A stretch of 64,000 nucleotides of DNA. It comes from Polyangium sp. 6x1 (GTDB lineage: Bacteria > Myxococcota_A > Polyangia > Polyangiales > Polyangiaceae). Of the stretch, positions 35,122 through 44,277 are shown in pieces. The notes beneath the pieces are model-generated. The model worked only from the letters and a program-made list of their open reading frames with translations, had not been told where the DNA came from and ran no database searches. The stretch lies in the NCBI RefSeq assembly GCF_029946515.1, contig NZ_JARZHH010000050.1, positions 23,692 to 87,691 of the forward strand, read 5' to 3'. Within the stretch, counting starts at the first letter, position 1, and each line of letters begins with the position of its first letter. Position numbers and translations under genes: made by a program.

Positions 35122-35814
35122 GTGCTTCCCCCCACTGCGGTCGTGTTCGATCTCGACGGGACGCTGCTCGACAGCCGCGGCGACATCGTGGCCGCGCTCA
35201 ACCACGCGCTCCTCACGACGGGGCGTAACCCGCAGCCCGCGCAGGTGATCGTGCGCCTGGTCGGCGACGGCACGCGCACGCTCTGCGCGAGGGCGGCGAA
35301 GATCCCGGAAGACGCGCCGGAGACCGACGAGCTCATCCGTCTGTTCCTCGACTACTACAAGGAACACCCGCTCGATTTCACCCGCTGGGCGAAGGGCGCG
35401 CTCGAGGCGATCGAGGCCCTCTCCGCGATGGAGAACATGGCGCTCGGCATCTGCACGAACAAGCATCGCTCGACGACCGACGTGGTGCTGCGCGCGCTCG
35501 GGATCGAGGACCGGTTCGGCGTGATCGTGGCCGGCGGCGACACGAAGGAGCGCAAGCCCGACGCGGCGCCGCTCCTGCTCGCGGCCAAGCAGCTCGGGGC
35601 GATGCCGGCGGCGGTCGTGATGGTCGGCGACGGCCCGCAGGACATCCTTTGTGCACGAAACGCCGGGACCTGGGCCGTGGGCGTCGAGTCCGGCTTCTCC
35701 ACGGTCGAGACGCTCGTGCAGGCGGGGCCGGACGTGACCGTGCGCGATCTCTCGATGCTGCCGGGCATCGTGCAGCGTTGGCGCGAGCCGACGACGAAGA
35801 TCAAGCTGCGCTAG
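35122..35814 (+). CDS. gph: HAD hydrolase, phosphoglycolate phosphatase-like
   Basis: 230 aa from GTG 35122. HAD motifs: FDLDGTLLDS (I), CTNKHRS (II), KERKPD (III) and VGDGPQD (IV), with the helical cap between I and II. Overall layout matches Gph, which clears 2-phosphoglycolate formed by DNA repair and photorespiration. A pyrophosphatase-like alternative (PpaX) is possible. It is 4 nt upstream of truC in a probable operon. Confidence 0.85.
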   Translation: MLPPTAVVFDLDGTLLDSRGDIVAALNHALLTTGRNPQPAQVIVRLVGDGTRTLCARAAKIPEDAPETDELIRLFLDYYKEHPLDFTRWAKGALEAIEALSAMENMALGICTNKHRSTTDVVLRALGIEDRFGVIVAGGDTKERKPDAAPLLLAAKQLGAMPAAVVMVGDGPQDILCARNAGTWAVGVESGFSTVETLVQAGPDVTVRDLSMLPGIVQRWREPTTKIKLR

Positions 35815-35818
35815 CGCA

Positions 35819-36466
35819 TTGCCCTCGATCCTCCACCAAGACGCGCGGTTCGTCGTCGTCGACAAACCTTCCGGCCTCGCCGTCCACCCCGGCTGGGCCG
35901 ACGACGAGCGGACCGCGCTCCACGAGGTCCGCGACAAGCTCGGCCAGAAGGTGTTTCCCGTGCACCGGCTCGACCGCGCCACGAGCGGCGTGCTCGTCTT
36001 CGCGCTCGATTCCGAGAGCGCCCGCGTCTTTTGCGAGATGTTCGAGGAGGGCCGGATCGAAAAGCACTACCTCGCGCTCGTCCGCGGCGTCACGCCCGAG
36101 GCCGGCACGATCGACCACCCCATCCCTCGCCGCGAGGGGGGCCCGCGCGTGCCCGCCTCGACGTCGTACCGCCGGGTTTGGCGTGGCGAACACCTCTCGC
36201 TCGTCGACGCGGAGCCGCATTCGGGCCGGCTCCACCAGGTGCGCCGGCACATGAAGCACATCAGCCACCCGCTGATCGGGGACGCGAATTACGGCAAGGG
36301 CGCGCTGAACCGTGATTATCGGGAGCGCTTCGGCCTTTCGCGGCTCGCGCTGCACGCGCGGTCGCTCGGCTTCGTGCATCCGTGGGAGGGCCAATCGATC
36401 ACGTTCGAGGCGGCGCTGCCGGAGGACCTCCGAGCGCCGTTCGAGCGGATCGGCGTGGTCATTTGA
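35819..36466 (+). CDS. truC: tRNA pseudouridine(65) synthase TruC-like
   Basis: 215 aa. It starts at TTG 35819, 4 nt after the preceding stop; the frame reads PSILHQDARFVVVDKPSGLAVH, the normal RluA-family beginning. Catalytic motif VFPVHRLDRATSGVLVFA carries the Asp. QVRRHMKHISHPLIGD and LALHARSLGFVHP are also family hallmarks. The DKPSGLAVHPGWADDERTAL and LGQKVFPVHRLDR wording is that of TruC, which modifies U65 of tRNA. It overlaps the convergent vWA gene by 8 nt. Confidence 0.85.
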   Translation: MPSILHQDARFVVVDKPSGLAVHPGWADDERTALHEVRDKLGQKVFPVHRLDRATSGVLVFALDSESARVFCEMFEEGRIEKHYLALVRGVTPEAGTIDHPIPRREGGPRVPASTSYRRVWRGEHLSLVDAEPHSGRLHQVRRHMKHISHPLIGDANYGKGALNRDYRERFGLSRLALHARSLGFVHPWEGQSITFEAALPEDLRAPFERIGVVI

Positions 36467-37760
36467 GGATCGACGTGCAGCCGAAGAGGACCTCGATTTT
36501 CCCGGTCTTGTCCGCGCCGACCATGGACTGCGCCTGGTCGCACGAGCTCTCGCAGAGGAGCACCTTTTTCGGCGCCACGGGATCGTCGTAATACCAGCCG
36601 CCGCCGCCGTTGCAGGCCGCGGCGCCGTTCACGCGGGGCAGGTAGGTGGGCTCGCCGCCGTTCGAGAGCGCCACGTTCACGAGCTCCGGATCGAGGTCCT
36701 CGCCCGAGGGGGGCTTCGGGATCACGAGCTCGCACGAGAGTTTTGCGGTCTGATCGACGGCCTGCGCCACCGCGTCGAAGAACGGCTGCCAGGCGGCGCT
36801 GCCGTCGCAGAGCTGCGCCCGGACGCCGCCCGTCTTTTTCACGAGCGTCGTGTACGTCGGGCCCGAGCTCGGCGGCTCGGTGCTGTCCGGATACTTGCAC
36901 ACCGTGTCCGGGTTCGACGTCGAGCCCCAGCCGTAGAGGCCGCTGAACACGTAATCGGTGAAGAGCCCGTTCCAGCTCGGGTCCAGGATGCCGGGCGGCA
37001 ACGTGAGCGAATTGAACGGGTTCTTCCCGCCCGCAAACGTCTCGAACTGGGTCGCCGAGAGGCGCGCGTTGTCGTCCGTGACCACGACGAACGTCTTCGT
37101 CGCCTGCGGCCGAAGCTCCTGCTTCCACGCCTCGCCGCCCTTGTCTTCGCCGACCTTGTAGCCGTCCGTTTGTCCGAGCGTGCCGAGGACCTGCTCGAGC
37201 GGCTGCGTGCTCCGGATGTCCACGCTCGAGTGGAAGAAGCGCGCGCCATTGCCGCAATTGTCGTCGCCCGCGAGCGGCGCCGGAATGCAGATCGGATACC
37301 GCGTGCTGCCGCCGACCTGCACCGGGCTCGTCTTGTTCCGGAGCGAGAGCATGATCACCTTGTAGTCGAGGTTCTTCGCGGCGATCAGCGCGGCGAACGC
37401 ATTGAGGCCCTTCTTGATTTCGGCGATCGCGGGCTGCATGCTCGACGAGTTGTCGACGACCCAGATGATGTCGACGGGGAGCTTCTCGACGGTCGCCTCG
37501 GACGACGTCGAGGCACACGCGGCGTCCTGCGAGAGGGGCGCATCCGTGCCCGTGCCCCCGTCGTCCTGAAAGAGCCCGCCGTCACCCGCCCCGTTGCCCG
37601 CGCCCGCGCTGCCGCCGGCTCCCCCAGTCCCCCCGCCCGCGCCGCTGCCGGCTTGTCCCGAAGGTTCCCACGAGGAGGAGCCTCCGTTCGACGTGGCACA
37701 CGCAATGACCGAGGTGGCGATGGTGGTGGCGAGGAGCGAAAGCAAGACGCAAGGGCGCAT
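36459..37760 (-). CDS. vWA-domain lipoprotein
   Basis: 433 aa. Lipoprotein signal MRPCVLLSLLATTIATSV then IAC (Cys about 21), then a Gly/Ala/Ser-rich spacer. A von Willebrand A domain (about 93-300) opens with VDIIWVVDNSSSMQPAI, the MIDAS DxSxS motif, and continues FVVVTDDNARLSATQFE. The last 130 residues are Cys-containing (VLLCESSCDQAQ, LFGCTSIL). Such vWA lipoproteins are abundant in myxobacteria and are presumed surface ligand-binding or adhesive proteins; the ligand is unknown. Confidence 0.85.
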   Translation of the reverse strand: MRPCVLLSLLATTIATSVIACATSNGGSSSWEPSGQAGSGAGGGTGGAGGSAGAGNGAGDGGLFQDDGGTGTDAPLSQDAACASTSSEATVEKLPVDIIWVVDNSSSMQPAIAEIKKGLNAFAALIAAKNLDYKVIMLSLRNKTSPVQVGGSTRYPICIPAPLAGDDNCGNGARFFHSSVDIRSTQPLEQVLGTLGQTDGYKVGEDKGGEAWKQELRPQATKTFVVVTDDNARLSATQFETFAGGKNPFNSLTLPPGILDPSWNGLFTDYVFSGLYGWGSTSNPDTVCKYPDSTEPPSSGPTYTTLVKKTGGVRAQLCDGSAAWQPFFDAVAQAVDQTAKLSCELVIPKPPSGEDLDPELVNVALSNGGEPTYLPRVNGAAACNGGGGWYYDDPVAPKKVLLCESSCDQAQSMVGADKTGKIEVLFGCTSILK

Positions 37761-37869
37761 GGTCGGACCTTACCACCGAATTCCATCTCGGACAGGGCGC
37801 ATGGATGGCAAATCGGTGTCAGGCGGCGGGGGGTTCGGGACGACGCACGCGCGCGGGTATGACGCGGTG

Positions 37870-38553
37870 TCACCCGGCTGTCGTTCCCCGACGTTCGACC
37901 GGGCCGAGCCCCGCCTGGAGCTCCCGGCCATAAGGTGTCGCGTTGAGGATCGCGCGCAGGCGCAAGCGCGCGCGGTGCAGCCGTGAACGGACCGCGCTCT
38001 CGCTGACCATGAGCTTCTGGGCGATCTCCTGCAGCCCGAGGTCCTCGTGGTAATGCGCCATGACCACGTCGCGATAGTCGTTCGGCAACTCGCCCAGGGC
38101 GAGCCGGACGAACCGCTCGCGCTCGGCCACGCTCGCCGCGTCGTCTTCGAGCGCCGGGGCGCGCATCGTGGGCAGAACGCTGAGGTCCTCGAGGTCGAGG
38201 CCGCCGACGAACCGCGCCCGCTGACGCCTCTGGGAGCGCATCAGCATCAGAGCTTCGTTCGCCGTGACCCGGAAGAGCCACGTGGTGAAGCTCGAATCGC
38301 CGCGGAAGGAGCGAATTCGTCGGATGACCTGGAGGAGCGTCGATTGAACGAGATCGAGTCTGTCTTCGTCCGAGACGGGATACCGGGCGAGCTGCCGCTC
38401 GACGTGCGGCCGGATCGCACGCGTGAGCGCGTCGAGCGCCACGGTGTCTCCGTTCTTGACGCGCTCGATGAGCTCGCTGAGCCGGGCCTCGGCCCCGGCA
38501 GGCGCGGGCAGAGCCGCGGAGGTACGCGTCGTCGTGACGGCCTGGACGGCCAT
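37870..38553 (-). CDS. ECF-type RNA polymerase sigma factor
   Basis: 227 aa from ATG 38553, preferred over ATG 38565 because GGAGG lies 5 nt before it. Region 2 (about 55-120; HVERQLARYPVSDEDRLDLV, RIRSFRGDSSFTTWLFRVTA) and region 4 (about 160-210; LGELPNDYRDVVMAHYHEDL, EIAQKLMVSESAVRSRLHRA) are complete. The region-4 helix-turn-helix binds the -35 element of target promoters. There is no anti-sigma gene beside it. A sigma54 promoter upstream suggests that its synthesis, rather than an anti-sigma partner, is the control point. Confidence 0.9.
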   Translation of the reverse strand: MAVQAVTTTRTSAALPAPAGAEARLSELIERVKNGDTVALDALTRAIRPHVERQLARYPVSDEDRLDLVQSTLLQVIRRIRSFRGDSSFTTWLFRVTANEALMLMRSQRRQRARFVGGLDLEDLSVLPTMRAPALEDDAASVAERERFVRLALGELPNDYRDVVMAHYHEDLGLQEIAQKLMVSESAVRSRLHRARLRLRAILNATPYGRELQAGLGPVERRGTTAG

Positions 38554-38617
38554 GAGAGCCTCCATCGCCAGCGCTTTCCCGGCACTTCGTGGGCGCGGCT
38601 GGCAGGTGGTCGGGGTT

Positions 38618-38633
38618 AGCAAGTCATCTGCCA
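38618..38633 (-). promoter_or_regulatory. Sigma54 (-24/-12) promoter for the ECF sigma gene
   Basis: On the minus strand TGGCAG-ATGAC-TTGCT matches the consensus TGGCAC-N5-TTGCW at all but one position and has the exact GG-N10-GC spacing. Transcription should start about 12 nt after the GC, giving a leader of about 45-55 nt before the sigma start codon. The adjacent TGGCAG (38638-38643) makes the -24 element part of an inverted repeat. Confidence 0.7.
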
Positions 38634-38785
38634 GGCATGGCAGGTCGGGATCCGCGCGAATGGCTGGCGCCGCTGGCACGTCGGGGCGTGAGGGATGTGC
38701 CTCCGCGCCTCGCGAGGCGCGTGAGCCATCGCAGCGAGGGCACAAACGATGCGCACGGATTGCCCAGCCGCGGTATAAGCCCGAT

Positions 38786-40117
38786 GTGGACCGCTCTGGC
38801 ACTCCGCCCAAGGCGCTATCGCATCCGCTCCCCGCCGGGATGCGCGATCTCTTACCGGAGGAGACGAGAAGGAGGCGCGCGCTCGCCCGGACGATCCTCG
38901 ACCATTTCGCCCTGCACGGGTACGACCTGGTCACGCCGCCGGCGTTCGAGCTGGCCGAGGTGCTCGAAAAGGGGCTCGGCGCCCTCGATCCCGGCGACGT
39001 GCTGCGCTTCGTGGAGCCGGAGAGCGGCGAGGTGTGCGCGCTCCGTCCCGACATGACGCCGCAGATCGCGCGGATGGTGGCCACGCGGCTCGCCGCGGAG
39101 CCCACGCCGATCCGGCTTTGCTACGAAGGGACGATCGTCCGGCGTCGCCAAGGTCGCGCCAAAAAACACCGGCAAATCCCGCAGGCTGGCGTGGAGCTTT
39201 ATGGCGCGCCTTCGCCCGAGGGCGACCTCGAAGCGCTCCGGCTCCTCGCGTCGGTGACGCGCGCGGTGGGCCTCGGATCGTTCGTGATCGACCTCGGCCA
39301 CGCGCTCATCGCGCGCGCCCTGATCGACGCGGTGCCGTCGCCGCTCGACGTGGAGGTGACGGACGCGCTCGCGCAAAAGGACGCGTCGCGGCTCGTCGCG
39401 CTGCTCGCGGGCGGCGAGGCATCGGGGGTGCCGAAGCGCGTCGTGGAGGCGCTCGTGGCGCTGCCGGAGCTCGCGGGTGGGGCGGAGGACCGGCCGGGCG
39501 AGGAGATTCTTTCACGCGCGGAACAACTCTTCGCGGGGACGGGGGCCGAGGGGCCGCTCGGCGAGCTTCGGGCGCTCTGGGAGACGGCGCGCGGGTCGGG
39601 AGAGAGCGGGCTCGGCGACGTCTTGCGGCTCGATCTCGGCGAGGTGCGGGGCTTTGCGTATTACACGGGGCCGATCTTCCACGTGCTCGCGCCGGGGCCG
39701 GGGGAGCCCGTCGGCGCGGGGGGTCGATACGACGATTTGCTCGGACGTTTTGGTTTGCCCATGCAGGCCGTGGGGTTTGGCCTGCACCTCGACGCGATTG
39801 CGCGGGCGCGGGAGGCCGCGGGCCTTGGGGACGAAAGGCCGCGGCGGGTGCTCGTTTCGGCGGATCCGCCGGGCGAGGCGCTCGCGGCGTCGCTCCGGGC
39901 GCGGGGCATCGCGACGGCGTGGCGCGCGCCGGGGGCGGATACGCTCCGTTATGCGGCGGCGCATCGGTTCTCGCACGTCGTGACCGGAGGGAGCGAGGGG
40001 GCCGTGCAAATCATCCGGACGGACAAACCCGAGGTCGCGGTGGAGATCGCGGCGGATGCGGACGCGATCGTGCGGGCTCTAGGCGAACAGCCGCCACTCG
40101 TCTTCGAGCAGCCCTAA
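38786..40117 (+). CDS. hisZ: ATP phosphoribosyltransferase regulatory subunit HisZ
   Basis: 443 aa from GTG 38786, giving the typical HisZ beginning LPAGMRDLLPEETRRRRALA. It is class II aminoacyl-tRNA-synthetase-like: motif 2 region CYEGTIVRRRQGRAKKHRQI lacks the HisRS anticodon domain but keeps QAGVELYG, and the end has FAYYTGPIFHVLAPG and GGRYDDLLGRFG. HisZ pairs with short-form HisG in the first step of histidine synthesis. No hisG or other his gene is in the window. Its 3' end overlaps the convergent gene by 39 nt. Confidence 0.88.
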   Translation: MDRSGTPPKALSHPLPAGMRDLLPEETRRRRALARTILDHFALHGYDLVTPPAFELAEVLEKGLGALDPGDVLRFVEPESGEVCALRPDMTPQIARMVATRLAAEPTPIRLCYEGTIVRRRQGRAKKHRQIPQAGVELYGAPSPEGDLEALRLLASVTRAVGLGSFVIDLGHALIARALIDAVPSPLDVEVTDALAQKDASRLVALLAGGEASGVPKRVVEALVALPELAGGAEDRPGEEILSRAEQLFAGTGAEGPLGELRALWETARGSGESGLGDVLRLDLGEVRGFAYYTGPIFHVLAPGPGEPVGAGGRYDDLLGRFGLPMQAVGFGLHLDAIARAREAAGLGDERPRRVLVSADPPGEALAASLRARGIATAWRAPGADTLRYAAAHRFSHVVTGGSEGAVQIIRTDKPEVAVEIAADADAIVRALGEQPPLVFEQP

Positions 40118-41035
40118 CGCCTCGTCGAGGCTGCCCGCGAGGTCCGGCGCCAGCCATTCCGACGACGAGGCGCTCTTCGCGACCGCCTCGAACGACGGCA
40201 CCGGCACCTTGCCCGCGAGCTTCTCCAGCCGTTTGCCCGTCCGCGAGAGCCGCGACACCCAGTCCGTGCTGCGGTAGGCGTATTCGGCCTCGTGCAGGAG
40301 CGCGCTGCCCACGCGGGCGAGCCGCTCGCGCACGACGACGGCGGGCTCGGCGCCCGAGCGGATCGCCCTGCGGCTCGCCTCGATCTCCAGGAGCACGAGG
40401 CCCGCGGGCGAGCCCGGCGTGAACGAGGGGCTGATCGGCTGGAACGAGAGGTCCGAGAGCGCCAGGAAGTACCACGAGTGCGGCGCGGCCACGCGGTAGA
40501 TCCATTCGGCGCCGGAGGCCTCGGCCGCGGCGATCGCCACGTTCCAGGCGCCTTCCTCGTCGACGTCGTCCTGCTCCGTGGGCATCCGCTCGATCGGGCG
40601 CACGGAGGCCGCGCGCAGGAGCGGATCGGCCCAGGCCATCGTCAGCGAGGACGTCGTGGGCGCGTAGCTCAGGAGGGCGCGCGCGCGGGCCTCGGCCGAG
40701 ACGCGCCCGCGCGGGTCGAGCCACACGAAACGTCCGTCCTTCAGGTCCACGCGATACTCGTGGTCCTCGGCGCCGTGTGCGGCGAGCTCGCGGAGCAGCG
40801 CGGCGCCGCGCTCGGCCCACTTCGTGACGAGCGACTCGTCCGCGGCGGGCGGGGGCTCGGTGCGCGCGGCCCGGATCTCGGGCGTCCGGGGCGGCGGGGG
40901 CACGAGGGCGGGCCCATCCCCATCCATGGGCCTTTTCGCGGCGGCCTTCGGGGTCGTCTTCCGGGCGACCTTCGTCGGCTTTGCGGCGGCCTTTTTCGTG
41001 GGCTTCGGCTTCGATCCTGCGCGCGCCTTGCTCAT
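40079..41035 (-). CDS. Hypothetical protein with Lys/Ala/Pro-rich N-terminal tail
   Basis: 318 aa. The first 40 residues are a histone H1-like basic tail (KPTKKAAAKPTKVARKTT), followed by a Pro-rich linker. Residues about 70-315 form one soluble domain with Trp-rich motifs (DGRFVWLDPRGRVSAEARA, SSLTMAWADPLLRAASV, GAEWIYRVAAPHSWYF). I do not recognise a family with certainty. The basic tail could bind nucleic acid or polyanions. There is no signal peptide. Confidence 0.7.
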   Translation of the reverse strand: MSKARAGSKPKPTKKAAAKPTKVARKTTPKAAAKRPMDGDGPALVPPPPRTPEIRAARTEPPPAADESLVTKWAERGAALLRELAAHGAEDHEYRVDLKDGRFVWLDPRGRVSAEARARALLSYAPTTSSLTMAWADPLLRAASVRPIERMPTEQDDVDEEGAWNVAIAAAEASGAEWIYRVAAPHSWYFLALSDLSFQPISPSFTPGSPAGLVLLEIEASRRAIRSGAEPAVVVRERLARVGSALLHEAEYAYRSTDWVSRLSRTGKRLEKLAGKVPVPSFEAVAKSASSSEWLAPDLAGSLDEALGLLEDEWRLFA

Positions 41036-41282
41036 CGTGCCTCGAAGGCAGCGCGGAGCTTGCCGCGCCTAGCGACCATTTTCAACGGTTCCACACGTTT
41101 GTCACGCGCTCGTTTTTGCTCACCCGTTGAACGCCCGGGTCGAGGTGCGCCAGACTGCCCTCGGCGTGCGGGTCGTCCCGCCCATGGCGGAGACGCCGCG
41201 AGATCCCGGGTTCGGCCCGGGCGCCTCGGATCCTTGTTGCGTCGCGCACGTGTCTTGGCGATGCTTCCAATACGATAGGCCC

Positions 41283-42911
41283 ATGGTCACCCCTCCAATC
41301 GCTTCTGCTTCGCCGCTCCCGTTCGATGCGGCTTCCTTTTTCGCGCAGTCGAGGGATATTTGCGTGGTCTACGACACGGCCCGTCGGTTCGTTTATGCGA
41401 ACCCGGCGGCGTGTGGGCTGCTCGGCTGGGACGCGGCGGGGCTCGCGGGCAAGCTTCCGCGCGATCTTTATGGGGACCGGGCTTCGAGCTTCGAGCAGTG
41501 CGTGGAGCGCGCATTTTCGAGCGGCGAGGTCGTGCAGGTGGTGCACAAGATTCGCGGCGGAGCGGGGGCGGTCGTCTACCTCGACACGAGTTACACGCCG
41601 GTGCGCGGGGCGGACGGCGGCGTCTCGTTCGTCGTGTCGCTCGGCCGCGACATGACCGACACGTCGGCGCGCTGGCGCGAGCTCGAGGACACCGTGGCTC
41701 GCAGAACGCGGGATCTCACGGCCATGGAGTCGCGCTTCGACGTGCTGCTCCGCAACCTCCAGATCGGCCTCGTCATCCGCGGGCCGCGCGGGGAAATGCG
41801 CTTCGTGAACCGCCGCGCGCTCGAGCTGCTCGGCGTGACGGAGGCGCAGATGCACGGCCGCGCGCCGAACGATCCGGGCTGGGTCATGCTCGGCGAGGAC
41901 GGCAAACCCCTGCCCGCCGAGCAATCTCCCATGGCGCGCGCGCTCGCGACGGGGGGGCTCGTCCCGGCCATGATCATCGGCGTGGATCGGCCGAAGAGCG
42001 CCGATCGCGTGTGGATCCTGGTCAACGTGATGGCGCAGCGCGACGCGGCGGGCACGATCGAGCAGTACGTCGCGACGCTCAGCGACGTGACCGAGGCCCA
42101 GAATGCCACGCGCGCGCTCGCCGAGCGGGAGGAGACGTTCCGCCTCCTCGCCGAGACGATCAGCGACGTCTTCTGGATGACGGACGCGCGAGGAAAGGCG
42201 GTCGTCTACGTGAGCCCGGGCTACGAAAACGTATGGGGCCGGTCGAGGGCGGCGCTCTACGAAAAACGAGCCGATTTCCTCGACGCGATTCACCCCGACG
42301 ATCGCGCGGTCGTCCTGGAAGCGCTGCCGCTGCAGGAGCTCGGGCAATACGACATCGAATATCGCGTGATGCGGCCGGATGGGGCGATTCGCTGGGTGCG
42401 GGATCGGGCGTATCCGGTGAAGGACGCGTCGGGCGAGGTCGTGCGGATGGTGGGGCTCGCGTCGGACATCACGGAGCCGCGGGCGGCCTCCGACCTCATC
42501 CGGCGGCAAGCGGACGCGCTGCGGGAGCTCTCGACGCCGCTCGTGCCGATCGGACACGGCGTGCTCGCGATGCCGATCGTGGGCGTGCTCGATTCGGCGC
42601 GGGCGCGGCAAGTCCTGGAGACGTTGCTCGAAGGGATCGTGCGGCACGCGGCGGAGGTGGTGATCCTCGACGTGACAGGCGTCGGTGTGGTGGACGCGCA
42701 GGTGGCGAGCGCGCTCGTCTCGGCGACGCAGGCGGCGCGGCTGCTCGGGGCGGAGGTGCTGCTCACGGGCCTGCGCCCCGACGTCGCACACACGATCGTC
42801 GGGCTCGGGCTCGATCTCGGCACGCTCGTGACCCGCTCGACGCTGGAGATGGGCATCCGCTGGGCGCTCTCCGAGCGAAAACGCGGGAAAAACGCTCCTT
42901 TGAAGAAATGA
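41283..42911 (+). CDS. PAS-domain protein with C-terminal STAS domain (RsbR-like)
   Basis: 542 aa from ATG 41283; the frame extends upstream without coding character. Three PAS domains (about 12-130, 150-275, 285-400; the last with the FRLLAETISDVFWMTD and IRWVRDRAYPVKD pattern) are followed by a STAS domain (about 415-535) starting RELSTPLVPIGHGVLAMPI. The first stressosome phospho-Thr position is Ala (GVGVVDAQVA), while the second Thr (VLLTGLRP) is kept. It therefore probably takes part in a stressosome but is regulated differently from the protein at 26907. It is cytoplasmic. Confidence 0.87.
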   Translation: MVTPPIASASPLPFDAASFFAQSRDICVVYDTARRFVYANPAACGLLGWDAAGLAGKLPRDLYGDRASSFEQCVERAFSSGEVVQVVHKIRGGAGAVVYLDTSYTPVRGADGGVSFVVSLGRDMTDTSARWRELEDTVARRTRDLTAMESRFDVLLRNLQIGLVIRGPRGEMRFVNRRALELLGVTEAQMHGRAPNDPGWVMLGEDGKPLPAEQSPMARALATGGLVPAMIIGVDRPKSADRVWILVNVMAQRDAAGTIEQYVATLSDVTEAQNATRALAEREETFRLLAETISDVFWMTDARGKAVVYVSPGYENVWGRSRAALYEKRADFLDAIHPDDRAVVLEALPLQELGQYDIEYRVMRPDGAIRWVRDRAYPVKDASGEVVRMVGLASDITEPRAASDLIRRQADALRELSTPLVPIGHGVLAMPIVGVLDSARARQVLETLLEGIVRHAAEVVILDVTGVGVVDAQVASALVSATQAARLLGAEVLLTGLRPDVAHTIVGLGLDLGTLVTRSTLEMGIRWALSERKRGKNAPLKK

Positions 42912-42960
42912 AGCGGCGGGTGGCGCGTGCGCATGCGAATTGTCTTAGAATCTTCTCTCG

Positions 42961-43842
42961 ATGGATGATCGAAGGCCCCTCTCCGTTCGCCTCGCGACGT
43001 GGAACTGCTTCGGCGCGCCGCAGAGCCTCGAAGATTTCCTGGAGGGACGGCCTTTCTGGCCCGAGCGCCTCGCGGCGCCGGCGGTGATCGAGGCGCTCTC
43101 GCGCTTCGACATCGTGTGCATCCAGGAGAATTTCGTGGGCGGGGTGCACGAGCGGATGGAGGCGCTGCGCGTGGCGGGAGGTTTCTCCGAGCTCTGGCAC
43201 GATCCGCCGGGGCCCGACGGGGTCGACAAGACGCTCGTCGGCGCGGGGCTCGTGATCCTGTCGCGTTTCCCCGTGAAAGCGCGCTTTTTGCGATTGCCGC
43301 GCGGCGTGGGCGCGGACGGATTCGCGCGGAAGGGCGCCGCGCTCGCGGAGGTGCGTTTGCCCGGGGGGCGCGAGCTTTTCCTGGTGAATACGCATTTGCA
43401 GGCCGACGACGGGCGTGTCTCGCCGGACGAGTGCCTCGCCGTGCGAACGGCCCAGGTCGAGGTGCTCGCGGAGGCGCTGCGGGAGCCGCTCGCGAGCGGC
43501 GTGCCCACGGTCCTTTGCGGGGATCTGAACGTGCCTTGCGGAACCCGCGAATACGAGGGGCTCGCGCGGCGGCTCGGCGAGAGCTTGACGGATCACACGG
43601 CGCGCGCGGGCCTTCTGACGTACGACACGGAGCAGAACGACGTGGCCCGGGCATTTCACGAGGGCGGGCCGGAGCGGGCGCTGATCGATTACGTGTGGAC
43701 GTCGCGGCGCGCCGCACCGGAGCAGATCGCGACGGAGCTCGTCGCGCCGCTCGACGAGCTCTCGGGCTGCCCGCCGCGGTACGAGGGCCGGGCGTTTGCC
43801 TCGGACCATTTCGGCGTGGGCGTGACGATCACGATCGATTGA
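42961..43842 (+). CDS. Endonuclease/exonuclease/phosphatase (EEP) family protein
   Basis: 293 aa. EEP-fold motifs: LATWNCFG (N-terminal Asn), CIQENF (metal Glu), LVNTHLQADDG, GDLNVPC and C-terminal SDHFGVGV (catalytic Asp-His). The pattern GAGLVILSRFPV and the acidic loops recall neutral sphingomyelinase or other phosphodiesterases more than AP endonucleases, but the substrate is not decidable. No signal peptide is visible, so an intracellular role is likely. It converges with the Smr gene, overlapping by 14 nt. Confidence 0.85.
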   Translation: MDDRRPLSVRLATWNCFGAPQSLEDFLEGRPFWPERLAAPAVIEALSRFDIVCIQENFVGGVHERMEALRVAGGFSELWHDPPGPDGVDKTLVGAGLVILSRFPVKARFLRLPRGVGADGFARKGAALAEVRLPGGRELFLVNTHLQADDGRVSPDECLAVRTAQVEVLAEALREPLASGVPTVLCGDLNVPCGTREYEGLARRLGESLTDHTARAGLLTYDTEQNDVARAFHEGGPERALIDYVWTSRRAAPEQIATELVAPLDELSGCPPRYEGRAFASDHFGVGVTITID

Positions 43843-44212
43843 GGCGGAGCCGCGCGATCGTCGCGCCCCAGCCGCCGCGCGTGGCCGGCGCGTCGCGGAA
43901 CGACGCGACGAGCGGGTGGCGCGCGAGGATCGATTGCACGACGCGCCGCTGCACGCCTTTGCCGCGGCCGTGAATGAGCCGCACCTCGGGAAAACCGCGC
44001 GCGTGGGCCTCGTGCAGGTATTCCTCGACGACACTGGGAATGTCGCGGGGCGAAAAGCCATGCAGGTCGATCGCGTCCTCGATCGGCAGGACGGCGATTG
44101 CGTCGGGGTCGGGCAAAGGCGCTTCGTCGTCGGCCTCCTCGGGCGCGGGCGGCTCTTTCGGTTTCGCCGGGGCAAAGAGGCGCGCGAGGTGTTCGAAGAG
44201 GGCGCGGAGCAT
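43829..44212 (-). CDS. Smr-domain protein
   Basis: 127 aa from ATG 44212; a GTG at 44233 is possible. A short Pro/Glu-rich N-terminus leads to a complete Smr domain (about 50-125): DLHGFSPRDIPSVVEEYLHE, FPEVRLIHGRGKGVQ and GGWGATIARL. Free-standing Smr proteins are putative nucleases; several are implicated in rescue of collided ribosomes or DNA repair. No MutS2 core is present. Confidence 0.88.
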   Translation of the reverse strand: MLRALFEHLARLFAPAKPKEPPAPEEADDEAPLPDPDAIAVLPIEDAIDLHGFSPRDIPSVVEEYLHEAHARGFPEVRLIHGRGKGVQRRVVQSILARHPLVASFRDAPATRGGWGATIARLRLNRS

Positions 44213-44234
44213 GGCCGGAGGGCAGGGTACCACG

Positions 44235-44250
44235 TGGGCCTGTCATTGCC
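44235..44250 (+). promoter_or_regulatory. Possible sigma54 promoter for the kinase-TPR gene
   Basis: TGGGCC-TGTCA-TTGCC has the GG-N10-GC spacing and a full TTGC -12 element but only partial match at -24. The predicted start is about 17 nt before the ATG at 44278. Confidence 0.4.
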
Positions 44251-44277
44251 TCTTCCGCCCGTGTATCTTCCGGGCTG

